In this document: in pieces, positions 8,912 to 17,425 of the stretch
Numbering within the stretch: the first letter of the stretch is position 1
How the letters are laid out: each line of letters begins with the position of its first letter
NCBI RefSeq assembly: GCF_016598615.1
Contig: NZ_CP066831.1
Span: forward strand, 620,001-684,000
Direction: 5' to 3'
Source: Streptomyces liliifuscus
Lineage (GTDB): Bacteria > Actinomycetota > Actinomycetes > Streptomycetales > Streptomycetaceae
DNA length: 64,000 nt
Notes under the pieces: generated by a model
Told to the model about the DNA's origin: nothing
Seen by the model: the letters and a program-made list of their open reading frames with translations, nothing else
The model's database searches: none
Program-made: the position numbers and the translations under genes

Positions 8912-9940
8912 TTGCAGCCGACAGCAGACTTCCGATCAGACACCGTCACGCGCCCCGATGAAGCGATGCGGGCCGCCATGGCATCCGCCGAGGTCGGGGA
9001 CGCGGTTTTCGACGAGTGTCCGACCAGCAAGCGGCTGGAAGCGTTCGCCGCCGAAATACTCAACAAAGAGGCGGCGTTGTTCTTTCCGACCGGCACGCAG
9101 TCGAACCTTGCCGGGCTGATGGCCCATTGCGGACGCGGAGACGAGTACATCGTCGGCCAAATGGCCCACACGTATCGCAACGAGGGTGGCGGCGCTGCCG
9201 TCCTGGGCTCGATCCAGCCTCAGCCGCTGCCGAACGAGACGGACGGCACCATCGCGCTGGAGGCGATAGCCGCTGCGATCAAGCCCGATGACTTTCACAA
9301 TGCGGTCACCCGTCTGCTGGCGCTCGAGAATACTTTCAATGGTCTTGCCCTGCCCGAGGGCTATCTGGAAGACGCCACCGAGCTGGCGCGAACTCGCGGC
9401 CTGGCAACGCATCTGGACGGGGCGCGGCTCATGAACGCTGCCGTCGAAAGCGGGCGCGACCCGGCATGGATCGCCGGCCGGTTCGACACCGTTTCGCTCT
9501 GCCTCTCGAAGGGGCTCGGGGCGCCCGTCGGCTCTGTCCTGGCGGGACCGGGGCAACTGATCGAGAAGGCGCGGCGTATCCGAAAGATGCTGGGCGGCGG
9601 TATGCGGCAGAGCGGAATTCTGGCGGCGGCGGGCATTCATGCGCTGGAACACAATGTGACTCGGTTGCGCGAGGATCACGAACGGGCAGCGCGACTTGCT
9701 GAGATACTGAGCAGATTCCCAGAACTTGGGGCAGGAAAGGCACAGACCAACATGGTCTTCATGTCCCCAAGGAAGGCGGACGCAGGCGAGTTCGTGTCCT
9801 TCCTGGCCGACCGAGGGATCGCCGTCGGCGGAGGATACGGAACCCTCCGCTGGGTAACGCATCTCGATGTCGACGACGTCTCGATCGATCGAGTCGAATC
9901 AGCCTGCTCGGAATTCTTCGAGAACGAGAGAAACCAATAA
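8912..9940 (+). CDS. ltaE: Low-specificity L-threonine aldolase
   Basis: A 342-residue PLP enzyme that splits L-threonine or L-allo-threonine to glycine and acetaldehyde, or condenses glycine with aldehydes. The conserved N-terminus DFRSDTVTRP appears seven codons into the frame when the TTG at 8912 is used; this start has an excellent GAGGGGAAG eight bases upstream. The PLP lysine is Lys200 in LCLSKGLGAPVGS, with THLDGARL supplying the ring-stacking/aspartate region. It lies about 260 bp after the hydrolase gene in the same direction and may share its pathway. Codon use looks slightly less GC-biased than the neighbours. Confidence 0.92.
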   Translation: MQPTADFRSDTVTRPDEAMRAAMASAEVGDAVFDECPTSKRLEAFAAEILNKEAALFFPTGTQSNLAGLMAHCGRGDEYIVGQMAHTYRNEGGGAAVLGSIQPQPLPNETDGTIALEAIAAAIKPDDFHNAVTRLLALENTFNGLALPEGYLEDATELARTRGLATHLDGARLMNAAVESGRDPAWIAGRFDTVSLCLSKGLGAPVGSVLAGPGQLIEKARRIRKMLGGGMRQSGILAAAGIHALEHNVTRLREDHERAARLAEILSRFPELGAGKAQTNMVFMSPRKADAGEFVSFLADRGIAVGGGYGTLRWVTHLDVDDVSIDRVESACSEFFENERNQ

Positions 9941-9973
9941 CAGCGCCGAAGCCACTCTGACCTGCACCGATAC

Positions 9974-10567
9974 TCACTTCTCGGAGTCGGACCAAGTCGC
10001 CACAAGGGCTCGCCGATCTGGAAAGCGGGGACCGGAGATTGTCTCCTTGGTGGGTTCACCATTGAGCCAGCACACTTGCTCGGGGGCGCCGTCGCCGGTG
10101 TCGAACAGGCAGCACACTCCTCCGCTGTCGGCGGTGAGGTCGGTGAACACCTTCCTGATGTTGGCCGACCGGGCGAACAAGCGGCTCATCCCCGACGTCG
10201 CTGCCGAGCACTCCATCGACGTGTAGCCAGGGTGCAGAAGGGACTCGAACCGGATCGTCGCGTAGATGTACCCGATCTGGATACGCCCGCCCGCTTCGCG
10301 TTCAGGGCCGTTCGTCTGCGCGTACTCGCGCAGTGCGTCATCGACGTCGAACATCAGGGACGTGTCGAGTTCGAGCGTGCTGCTCGTGGAGCAGTCGACC
10401 GGCTCGCTCTCGAAATGCGACGTGAACGGGAGGACCAGCCGGTCACCGCCGGGCAGGGTGATCTCAAGTGGTGGTCGGGCACGGGCCGGTGGCGCCAGCG
10501 CTGCCAGATTGGCCAACGCCCTGGCGACATTCCGCGGACGCAGATAGATGTCGTAGCTGTAGATCAA
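9974..10567 (-). CDS. Hypothetical protein (LIYSYDIYLRP family)
   Basis: A 197-residue soluble protein that I cannot assign a function. It begins LIYSYDIYLRPRNVARAL and looks like an intact alpha/beta protein with natural composition throughout. TTG 10567 is chosen because AGGGGGAA lies nine bases upstream and the frame beyond it lacks a better start; GTG 10573 and GTG 10603 are alternatives. Several cysteines (DSGGVCCLF, EQVCWLNG) are notable. It converges with the threonine aldolase and lies downstream of the alpha-galactosidase gene on the same strand. Confidence 0.65.
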   Translation of the reverse strand: MIYSYDIYLRPRNVARALANLAALAPPARARPPLEITLPGGDRLVLPFTSHFESEPVDCSTSSTLELDTSLMFDVDDALREYAQTNGPEREAGGRIQIGYIYATIRFESLLHPGYTSMECSAATSGMSRLFARSANIRKVFTDLTADSGGVCCLFDTGDGAPEQVCWLNGEPTKETISGPRFPDRRALVATWSDSEK

Positions 10568-10778
10568 CCCCACACGTTCCCCCTGTCCCAGATCGCACCG
10601 CACCCTCTCACGGCCCGCCCCTCGGGCGCTTGTCGGTTTAGAACGCGCAAAACGTTCATAAGTGGTTTCTTTTGAGGCGCCGTCGGCAAATCAGGCTGCA
10701 GGCCAACGAAAGCACGGTGCCGCGTTTGCACACTTCTCAAGATCCTGCTTCGAACTCCAATGGCGGGCCTGGCCGCCT

Positions 10779-12932
10779 CTACCCTCCCGAAGTGAGACGG
10801 ATCAGCAGGACGCCGGGCGTGCGCGGCAGCGACACCCGCAGTCCGTCCCCGGTCCCGTCACCGTCCCCTTCCCAGACCGCCGAACCGGCTGTCGGAGCGG
10901 ACGGGTGCAGGATCTCCGTGCGAACCTTCCGGCCTGCCAAGTGCCGCACCGGCAGATGGAGTTCGCTCTCCCCGCCGCGGCGCCAGACCGAGACGTACGA
11001 CGTACTGTCACCAGGCAGCCGCATCCCCAGAGCCAGCCATTCGTCCGTCCAGCCAGGAAGGCCGAGCGGCCAGAACGGCACGGCCTCCGCGAGATCCCCG
11101 CGGATGGACTTGTACACGGCCACCGCGCTGCGGACGAGCCCGAGTTGGTACTCCGACATCCGGTTCAGGTGGCCCGACAGATGAATTCGCCCGAGCAGCG
11201 CCCCGCCCAGAGTGAAGGTGATCAGATCGTCGTCGAACTCGGGCTGCGGGTAGGCCCAGACAGCGCCCTGCTCGGGCGGGACCGCCGTCGGTGCGGCGGC
11301 GGCGATCGGTGGGAAGCGCAGCGGGTCCTGCTGATCGCTGGTGGACTGGAGCTGGGCGACGGCCAGCGTCGCCCCGTCCATCCGCATCCCGCCCGAGGCG
11401 CAGTTCTCGATCACCAGACCCGGGTGCCGGTCCAGCACCTCGGACAGCCAGCCCAGGTACGCCTCGGCGTGGCCGAGCAGCCCGGCTCCCGGCGCGATGT
11501 CCCTAGGGGCGCAGGTCCCCGGGTCGACCACGATGTTGTAGTCCAGTTTGAGGTAGCCCACCCCCCAGTCGCCGACGAGCCGGTCCACCGTCTTGTCCAG
11601 GTGCGCACGGGCGGCGGGGTGTCGCAGATCGAGCTGGTGGCGGCCCTGCTCGGTGATGCGCAGGCCGTCGCGCTGGAAGAAGGCGTCCGGCGGCAGTGAG
11701 TCCGCGACCGGACTGCGTACGCCCACGACCTCCGGCTCCAGCCACAGACCGGGCACCATGCCGCGCTCCCGGATCCGGTCGAGGACCTCCTGGATTCCGC
11801 CGTCGGGGAAGCGGCGAGGTGAAGGCAGCCATTCGCCGACGCTGTCCCACCAGCCCTCGGTGCCGTCGTCGTACCAGCCGGAGTCGATGCAGAAGTACTC
11901 CGACCCGGCATCGGCGGCCGCGTCGATCAGCGGCAGCAGTTTCTCCGTCGTCGGATCGCCCATCAGCGTGTTCATGTAGTCGTTGAAGACGACCGGCAGC
12001 GTGGTGTGGTCCGGGTGCGGGCGGCGTACGGCACGGCGGTACGAGGTCAGGGCGCCGAAGGCGTCGTCCAGCCCGGAACCGAGGGCCAGGACGCCGTGCA
12101 CGGTGGTGAATTCGGAGCCGGGGGTCAGCCGGACCCGCCACTGGTGCTCCGCGTCCATGGGCCCGTTCAGCGCCAGATACGTACCGTGGTCGCGCTCCCC
12201 CAGGTCCCAGCGCCAGCCCGCCGGGGACTCGATCTGCCACAACCAGGCCCGGTCGCCCCCGCATTCGGTGAGTGCGCCCATCGGAAGGTGTCCGTCGGTG
12301 GGCCAACTACCTCGTCCGCTCAGGGTCAGTGCCGCCCGGCTGTCGTGTTGGTGGACGTCGACATGGATGTCGGTGACGGTGTCCCGCAGCGGCTCGGTGT
12401 GCCAGCGGCACTCCGCAAGCCAGTCGTTGCGGGCGCGGTGGACGTCGAGGCTGTCGGGTGAGGGAAGGGCGCCCAGCAGCAGACTGCTGACCGACTGGAC
12501 GACGAGGGGCTCCCCTCCGTCGTTGCGGAGGCGGACGCGGGAGCGGAGCACAGGCAGTCCGACGGGCGAGGACAACTCCAGGAAGGCGGTCAACCCGGTC
12601 CGGGCGTCGTGGAGTTCGACGGTCAGGTGCGTCCAGCCGTCGCGTTCCCCGGTGACATGACCGCGGTACCGCAGGCGCGAACCGAGGGCCGTGCCGGTGA
12701 AGCGCGGGCCGGACCAGCCGCTTCCGTGGCCGAGGGCGGTGAGCTCCACAAGGTGGAGAGGGGCATCGGAGCCGGACTCCGACACCGGGTCGCCGGGGCG
12801 CGCCAGGCGGACCAACCTGAGGACCCCGTCGGCGCCGGTGGCGAACTCCGTCTCCAGCTCCCGGTGGCCCCAAGTGACCGTCTGGTGAGTGTTGTTGGGG
12901 GCCGTACCCGCCGCGTCCGACGTAACGGTCAA
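10779..12932 (-). CDS. Alpha-galactosidase, glycoside hydrolase family 36
   Basis: A 717-residue GH36 enzyme. An N-terminal beta-sandwich domain precedes the TIM barrel, which begins around VVFNDYMNTLMGDPTTEKL. The retaining nucleophile is Asp464 in YLKLDYN and the acid/base is Asp533 in TSDQQDP. The sugar-binding CIDSGWYDD motif is present. It releases terminal alpha-galactose from oligosaccharides such as melibiose or raffinose. No signal peptide, so it acts on imported sugar. The start is a TTG with GGAGG eight bases upstream. It is divergent from the LacI regulator at 13039, whose twin operators lie in the shared intergenic region. Confidence 0.92.
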   Translation of the reverse strand: MTVTSDAAGTAPNNTHQTVTWGHRELETEFATGADGVLRLVRLARPGDPVSESGSDAPLHLVELTALGHGSGWSGPRFTGTALGSRLRYRGHVTGERDGWTHLTVELHDARTGLTAFLELSSPVGLPVLRSRVRLRNDGGEPLVVQSVSSLLLGALPSPDSLDVHRARNDWLAECRWHTEPLRDTVTDIHVDVHQHDSRAALTLSGRGSWPTDGHLPMGALTECGGDRAWLWQIESPAGWRWDLGERDHGTYLALNGPMDAEHQWRVRLTPGSEFTTVHGVLALGSGLDDAFGALTSYRRAVRRPHPDHTTLPVVFNDYMNTLMGDPTTEKLLPLIDAAADAGSEYFCIDSGWYDDGTEGWWDSVGEWLPSPRRFPDGGIQEVLDRIRERGMVPGLWLEPEVVGVRSPVADSLPPDAFFQRDGLRITEQGRHQLDLRHPAARAHLDKTVDRLVGDWGVGYLKLDYNIVVDPGTCAPRDIAPGAGLLGHAEAYLGWLSEVLDRHPGLVIENCASGGMRMDGATLAVAQLQSTSDQQDPLRFPPIAAAAPTAVPPEQGAVWAYPQPEFDDDLITFTLGGALLGRIHLSGHLNRMSEYQLGLVRSAVAVYKSIRGDLAEAVPFWPLGLPGWTDEWLALGMRLPGDSTSYVSVWRRGGESELHLPVRHLAGRKVRTEILHPSAPTAGSAVWEGDGDGTGDGLRVSLPRTPGVLLIRLTSGG

Positions 12933-13003
12933 CGTCTTCCCCTCCCGCTGACCGCCGCTGACGGCGGTCTGAGTCTGCCGCGTGAATTCATGATTACGGT
13001 CTC

Positions 13004-13030
13004 TTGACGAGCCTCATGTGACCGGTCACA
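13004..13030 (+). promoter_or_regulatory. Candidate promoter of the LacI regulator gene (leaderless)
   Basis: A TTGACG hexamer at 13004-13009 and a CACAAT hexamer at 13025-13030 with a 15-bp spacer place the transcription start on or near the ATG at 13039. No ribosome site precedes that ATG, so a leaderless transcript is likely. The -10 element overlaps the first operator palindrome. Confidence 0.45.
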
Positions 13031-13057
13031 ATCCTGGCATGAATGTGACCGGTCACA
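13017..13057. promoter_or_regulatory. Twin LacI-type operators TGTGACCGGTCACA
   Basis: The perfect 14-bp palindrome TGTGACCGGTCACA occurs twice, at 13017-13030 and 13044-13057, 27 bp centre to centre. The first overlaps the -10 region of the regulator gene and the second lies inside its first codons. A central CG step and exact repetition are typical of LacI-family operators. They probably mediate autoregulation and repression of the divergent alpha-galactosidase gene. Confidence 0.75.
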
Positions 13058-14085
13058 CAAGGCGCTCGGTGAGTATCAGGGATGTCGCGACCGCGGCCGG
13101 GGTCTCGTACCAGACCGTCTCCCGGGTGATCAACGACCATCCCAGCGTCAAGCCGTCCACCCGGGAGCGGGTGCTCGCCGCCATCGACGAACTGGGGTTC
13201 AGGCGCAACTCCACCGCGCTCGCCCTCGCCAGCGGACGCAGCCGCGCCGTGACCGTGCTCACCTCCAACACCACGCACTACGGCTATGCCTCGGTCCTCC
13301 AGGGCATCGAGGAGGCGGCGCGGGCTGCCTCCTACACCGTGGGGATCGGCGTTCTCGAGTCGGCCGATGAGGCCGACGAGGCAGCCGTTGCCGCGCAAGT
13401 TCAGCGGTCGGCGGACGCAGGCGGCGGGCTGATCGTGATCGCATACGATCCGGCCGGTGTACGGGCCCTGGGCGCGGTGCCCGCCGATCTGCCGGTCGTC
13501 GGTGTGGTGGAGACCCCCGCGAGCCCGCCCAGCGACGACCGCCCCTGGGTGTGGGCCGACGACCGCGAGGCCGCCTACCAAGCGACCCGCCATCTGCTCT
13601 CCCTCGGCCACCAGACCGTGCACTACGTCGCCATCCCGTCCAGCACCCGGCGCACCAGCGCCCGTACCACCGGCTGGCAGCAGGCGCTCAAGGAGGCCGG
13701 AGCGCGACGACCCCGCCCGCTGCAGGGCAGTTGGGGCCCGGCGGGCGGCCACGCGGCGGGCCTGAAGCTCGCGGGGAACCCCGATGTCACCGCGATTCTG
13801 TGCGGCAACGACGACCTCGCGCTCGGGGTCATCCGCGCCCTCCACGAGACGGGCCGGGCAGTGCCGGGCGACGTCAGCGTGGCCGGGTTCGACGACGCCC
13901 CGCACTCCGCCTATCTCACCCCGTCGCTGACGACCGTCCGTCTGGACTTCACCGGGCTCGGGCGGTCCGCGTTCGCCCTGCTGCACGGCGTGCTGGAGGA
14001 GTCCGCGCAGATCGCCCCGCACCCCGTCTCCGTACCGGAACTGATCGTGCGGGAGAGCTCGGGGCCGCCGCCCGAACGCGGGTGA
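13039..14085 (+). CDS. LacI-family transcriptional regulator of the galactoside locus
   Basis: A 348-residue repressor. The N-terminal LacI helix-turn-helix (VSIRDVATAAGVSYQTVSRV) and hinge helix are followed by a periplasmic-binding-protein-like sugar domain ending VPELIVRESS. ATG 13039 is preferred; a GTG at 13018 in the same frame would sit within the first operator. No ribosome site is seen, which fits leaderless translation. It lies between the divergent alpha-galactosidase gene and the sugar importer genes and presumably senses a galactoside. Confidence 0.9.
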   Translation: MNVTGHTRRSVSIRDVATAAGVSYQTVSRVINDHPSVKPSTRERVLAAIDELGFRRNSTALALASGRSRAVTVLTSNTTHYGYASVLQGIEEAARAASYTVGIGVLESADEADEAAVAAQVQRSADAGGGLIVIAYDPAGVRALGAVPADLPVVGVVETPASPPSDDRPWVWADDREAAYQATRHLLSLGHQTVHYVAIPSSTRRTSARTTGWQQALKEAGARRPRPLQGSWGPAGGHAAGLKLAGNPDVTAILCGNDDLALGVIRALHETGRAVPGDVSVAGFDDAPHSAYLTPSLTTVRLDFTGLGRSAFALLHGVLEESAQIAPHPVSVPELIVRESSGPPPERG

Positions 14086-14100
14086 CCCGTGCCCGCTCCC

Positions 14101-14120
14101 TTTCTTTCGCTTTGTTTCGC
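14101..14120. repeat. Direct repeat TTTCTTTCGC/TTTGTTTCGC upstream of the sugar importer
   Basis: Two ten-base near-identical units (14101-14110 and 14111-14120) lie about 85 bp before the solute-binding protein gene, with TTCGCGAAAG at about 14188-14197. They could be regulator contact sites for the importer operon, but the regulator's palindrome is not repeated here. Confidence 0.3.
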
Positions 14121-14203
14121 TCCACCCGAACTGCCCGCTCGCACCTCCTCAGTTGGACCGCTTTCCGATCCGCTGACCTGAGCCCGTTCGCGAAAGGCAC
14201 ACC

Positions 14204-15538
14204 ATGAAGAGAAGAGCCCTGCCCGCGCTGGCGTTCATATGCGCTGCCGCTCTGTCCGCCACCGCGTGCAGCGACCCCACCGCCGGCGACTCCGGTTCCT
14301 CCTCCGACTCGGGCGGCAAGCAGACGAAGGTCGACCCGAACGCGCGCCTGGACGGCGTGAAGCTGACCATGTGGACCGCGCAGAACACCATCAACGCGCC
14401 GAAGCAGGTCATCGACGCCTTCGAGAAGGCCACCGGCGCCAAGGTCGAGGCCCAGGCCATCCCCGACCCGTACGAGCAGAACGTGCCGACCAAGCTCGCC
14501 TCCGGCGACAAGCCGGACCTGATGTTCTGGCAGCCGTCCATCTCCACGCTGCCCTTCATCCAGCCGAAGCAGAACCTCCTGACCCTCGACGGGGAGGAGT
14601 GGGAGTCCAAACTCGGCGACACCGAGAAGTCACTCGGCATGATCGACGGCAAACGGTACGCGGCGATCGTCACCAGCCCCTCCATGCTCGGCGTCTACTA
14701 CAACAAGGACGTCTTCAAGAAGGCCGGGCTCACCGAGAAGGACTTCCCGAAGTCGTACGACGAACTGCTGGCACTGGGCAGCACCATCACGGACAAGACC
14801 GACGCGGCCGGCTTCTACGAGGCAGGCGGCGACAAGTGGCCGCTGCAGTGGCAGACGCAGGTCCAGCTCACCGACCTCGACAAGCAGTGGTGGGCCGACC
14901 TCAACCGGAACAAGGAGAAGTGGACCGACCCGGTCGTCGTCGACGCCATCAAGAAGTACAAGGAGAAGCTGCTCGACGCGGGCCTCGCGCAGAAGAACTA
15001 CAAGACCGGCACCTTCACGGGGCAGGCCGACTCCCTCTGGAAGGGCGAGTCCGGCATGGTCCTCAACGTCACCTCCTTCCAGAGCCAGTTGCAGGCCAAG
15101 TACTCCACGGCCGAGATCGACAAGAGGATCGGCTGGTTCCCGATCGCCAACTCCTCCGCGACCGGGATGTACTCCCCCGACCAGACCAACGGCGTGGTCG
15201 CGTTCAAGACCGGTGACGAGAAGCGGCAGAACGCCGCCCGCCAGTTCATGGCCTTCTGGCTCGGGCCGGACTACCCCGACTACATCAAGGCGATGAAGAT
15301 CCCCTCCGTGCAGCCGTCCGTGCCGACCCCCGACGGCCTCCCCCAGGCGTCGAAGGACCAGGTCGCCGCGCTGCCCACGGCCATCGGCGTCTTCCAGGCC
15401 AAGGCGATCGTCGCGCCGGACACCCACCTGTATCTCGCCGACATGCTCTACGGGAAGAAGAGCCCGCAGCAGGTCGCCCAGGCGATCCAGGACCAGTTCG
15501 CGCAGGTGGCCAAGGCCCAGGGCGCGACCGGCTTCTAG
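14204..15538 (+). CDS. Sugar ABC transporter solute-binding lipoprotein
   Basis: A 444-residue extracellular sugar-binding protein of the MalE class. The signal peptide ends in the lipobox SATAC with Cys22 as lipidation site, followed by a Ser/Gly-rich linker. The mature part (LTMWTAQNT, SGDKPDLMFWQ, NGVVAFKTGD) is characteristic of carbohydrate uptake family 1 binding proteins. It is anchored to the membrane outer face and hands an oligosaccharide to the permeases at 15593 and 16519. The short intervening spacer contains CCCGACCGA repeats that may lower downstream expression. A galactoside ligand is inferred from context. Confidence 0.92.
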   Translation: MKRRALPALAFICAAALSATACSDPTAGDSGSSSDSGGKQTKVDPNARLDGVKLTMWTAQNTINAPKQVIDAFEKATGAKVEAQAIPDPYEQNVPTKLASGDKPDLMFWQPSISTLPFIQPKQNLLTLDGEEWESKLGDTEKSLGMIDGKRYAAIVTSPSMLGVYYNKDVFKKAGLTEKDFPKSYDELLALGSTITDKTDAAGFYEAGGDKWPLQWQTQVQLTDLDKQWWADLNRNKEKWTDPVVVDAIKKYKEKLLDAGLAQKNYKTGTFTGQADSLWKGESGMVLNVTSFQSQLQAKYSTAEIDKRIGWFPIANSSATGMYSPDQTNGVVAFKTGDEKRQNAARQFMAFWLGPDYPDYIKAMKIPSVQPSVPTPDGLPQASKDQVAALPTAIGVFQAKAIVAPDTHLYLADMLYGKKSPQQVAQAIQDQFAQVAKAQGATGF

Positions 15539-15592
15539 CCCGACAGCCCGACCGACCCGAACCCGACCGACCCGACGGGCAGGGATTTCCCG

Positions 15593-16522
15593 ATGGCGGA
15601 CACGGCCATACGCACGCGCACGCAGAAACCGGCGCCCGCCAAGGGCCGGGCAAGAAAAGTGGGACGGCTGCCCCGCGCCGCCGTCCACCACCCCTGGTGG
15701 TTCGCGCTCCCCGCGATCGCCGTCTTCGCGGCCTTCTTCCTGGTGCCGAACCTGCTCAACTTCTACTACCCGTTCACCAATTGGTCCTCGTACCACCCGG
15801 ACATCGCCTTCACCGGCCTCGACAACTTCAAGACCATCGCCGACGACGGCTCACTGCTACGGGCGATCCGTACGACGCTGGTGTACGCCCTGCTGGCCGC
15901 GGTCTTCCAGAACGGCTTCGGGCTGGTCCTGGCGCTGCTCCTGGAGGCGGACTCCCGGTTCAACCGCTTCTTCCGCGCCGTCTTCTTCCTGCCCGTGCTC
16001 ATCTCGGCGCTCGCCACCGGCTACGTCTTCCAGGCGCTGCTGAACCAGGACGGCGCCGTCAACGGACTCCTCGGCACCAATATCCCCTGGCTCGGCTCGA
16101 CGACGTGGACGCTGGTCCTGGTCACCGTCATCCACGGCTGGAAGTGGATGGGCCTGTCCATGCTGATCTACCTGGCCGGCCTCAAGGGCATCCCCGGCGA
16201 GATGCTGGAGGCCGCGAAGTGCGACGGCGCCGGGCCGTGGCGGACCTTCTGGTCGGTGCGCTGGCCGATGCTCGCGCCCGCTCTCACCTTCAACGTCACC
16301 ACGGCGCTGATCGGCTCGATGAACACCTTCGACATCGTGCAGGCCACGACGGGCGGCGGGCCCGCGGCCTCCACGGAGGTCTTCAACATCTACATGTTCC
16401 GCATCTTCGGACAGGGCCTGTACGCCCAGGCCTCCGCGATGAGCCTGGTCCTCTTCCTGGTCGTGGTCGCCGTCGCGATCCCCCTCGTCATCGGACTGCG
16501 CCGACGGGAGCAACTGCTGTGA
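15593..16522 (+). CDS. Sugar ABC transporter permease, MalF-type
   Basis: A 309-residue inner-membrane permease with six predicted helices, the first after a basic cytoplasmic leader (KGRARKVGRLPRAAVHHPWW). The cytoplasmic EAA loop that contacts the ATPase is EAAKCDGAGPWRTFWSVRWP. It forms the translocation channel with the protein encoded next, whose GTG start overlaps this stop by three bases (GTGA). The gene starts 54 bp after the binding-protein gene. Confidence 0.92.
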   Translation: MADTAIRTRTQKPAPAKGRARKVGRLPRAAVHHPWWFALPAIAVFAAFFLVPNLLNFYYPFTNWSSYHPDIAFTGLDNFKTIADDGSLLRAIRTTLVYALLAAVFQNGFGLVLALLLEADSRFNRFFRAVFFLPVLISALATGYVFQALLNQDGAVNGLLGTNIPWLGSTTWTLVLVTVIHGWKWMGLSMLIYLAGLKGIPGEMLEAAKCDGAGPWRTFWSVRWPMLAPALTFNVTTALIGSMNTFDIVQATTGGGPAASTEVFNIYMFRIFGQGLYAQASAMSLVLFLVVVAVAIPLVIGLRRREQLL

Positions 16523-17409
16523 GCACCACCGCGAATACCCCGTCCGCCGCGCTTCCCGTATCCACTGTGCGTCGCGCGTCCGGCGTGCACCCCGCCTGGC
16601 GTTACGGCCGTCCGGCGCTCGTCCTCCTGATCGCCGGGCTCGCCGTGGGCGTACCGCTGTGGCTGGTCGCCGTCACCTCCGCCAAGCCGCAGGCCGAAGC
16701 GATCACACCCAACCTGGACCTGCCGCGGCAGTGGCAGCCGTCCAGCAACTACGAGGACGCCGTCAGCCAGGGCGAGATGCTGCGCGGCTTCCTCAACTCC
16801 CTGCTCGTCGTGGTGCCTTCGGTCGCCCTCGTACTGATCCTCGGGGCGGGCGCCGCCTGGGTCTTCGCGCGCCGCAAGTCGAAGCTGGTCTCGACGGCGT
16901 ACGCGCTCTGCATCAGCGGGCTACTGCTGCCGCCCGCCGTCATCACCATCGTCATGGAGCTGCGGCAGCTGGGCCTCGCGGGCACCCGGCCCGGGATGAT
17001 CGCCGTCTACACCGGGATGTACCTCTCCACGTCGATCTTCTTCATGACCGGCTTCATCCGGGCCATCCCGGTGGAACTGGAGGAGGCCGCGCGGATGGAC
17101 GGCGCGGCGCCGCTGCGGATCTTCCGGCAGATCATCCTGCCGCTGCTCAGGCCGGTCATCGCCACCGCGACGATCATGGTGATGCTCTACGCCTGGAGCG
17201 ACATCTTCTACGCCTTCTTCGTCCTCGGCGGCGGAGACAAGGCGACCCTGCCGCTCAACCTCTACAAGGTCGCCAGCGCCCAGCTCTACCTCAACAACTG
17301 GCATCTCGTCTTCGCGTACGTCGTGGTGATGAGCCTGCCCATGGTCGCCATCTTCCTGGTGGCCCAGCGAAAGATCGTGTCCGGAATCACCAGTGGAGCC
17401 GTCAAATGA
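16519..17409 (+). CDS. Sugar ABC transporter permease, MalG-type
   Basis: A 296-residue permease starting at a GTG that overlaps the previous stop. Six helices are predicted, with a large periplasmic loop after the first (SAKPQAEAITPNLDLPRQW) and the EAA motif EAARMDGAAPLRIFRQIILP. No ATP-binding subunit is encoded in this locus. Streptomyces carbohydrate importers commonly share the ATPase MsiK, and that is the likely partner. The secreted hydrolase gene begins 16 bp later, so importer and enzyme are one operon. Confidence 0.92.
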   Translation: MSTTANTPSAALPVSTVRRASGVHPAWRYGRPALVLLIAGLAVGVPLWLVAVTSAKPQAEAITPNLDLPRQWQPSSNYEDAVSQGEMLRGFLNSLLVVVPSVALVLILGAGAAWVFARRKSKLVSTAYALCISGLLLPPAVITIVMELRQLGLAGTRPGMIAVYTGMYLSTSIFFMTGFIRAIPVELEEAARMDGAAPLRIFRQIILPLLRPVIATATIMVMLYAWSDIFYAFFVLGGGDKATLPLNLYKVASAQLYLNNWHLVFAYVVVMSLPMVAIFLVAQRKIVSGITSGAVK

Positions 17410-17425
17410 CTGGAGGTCCAACAGC

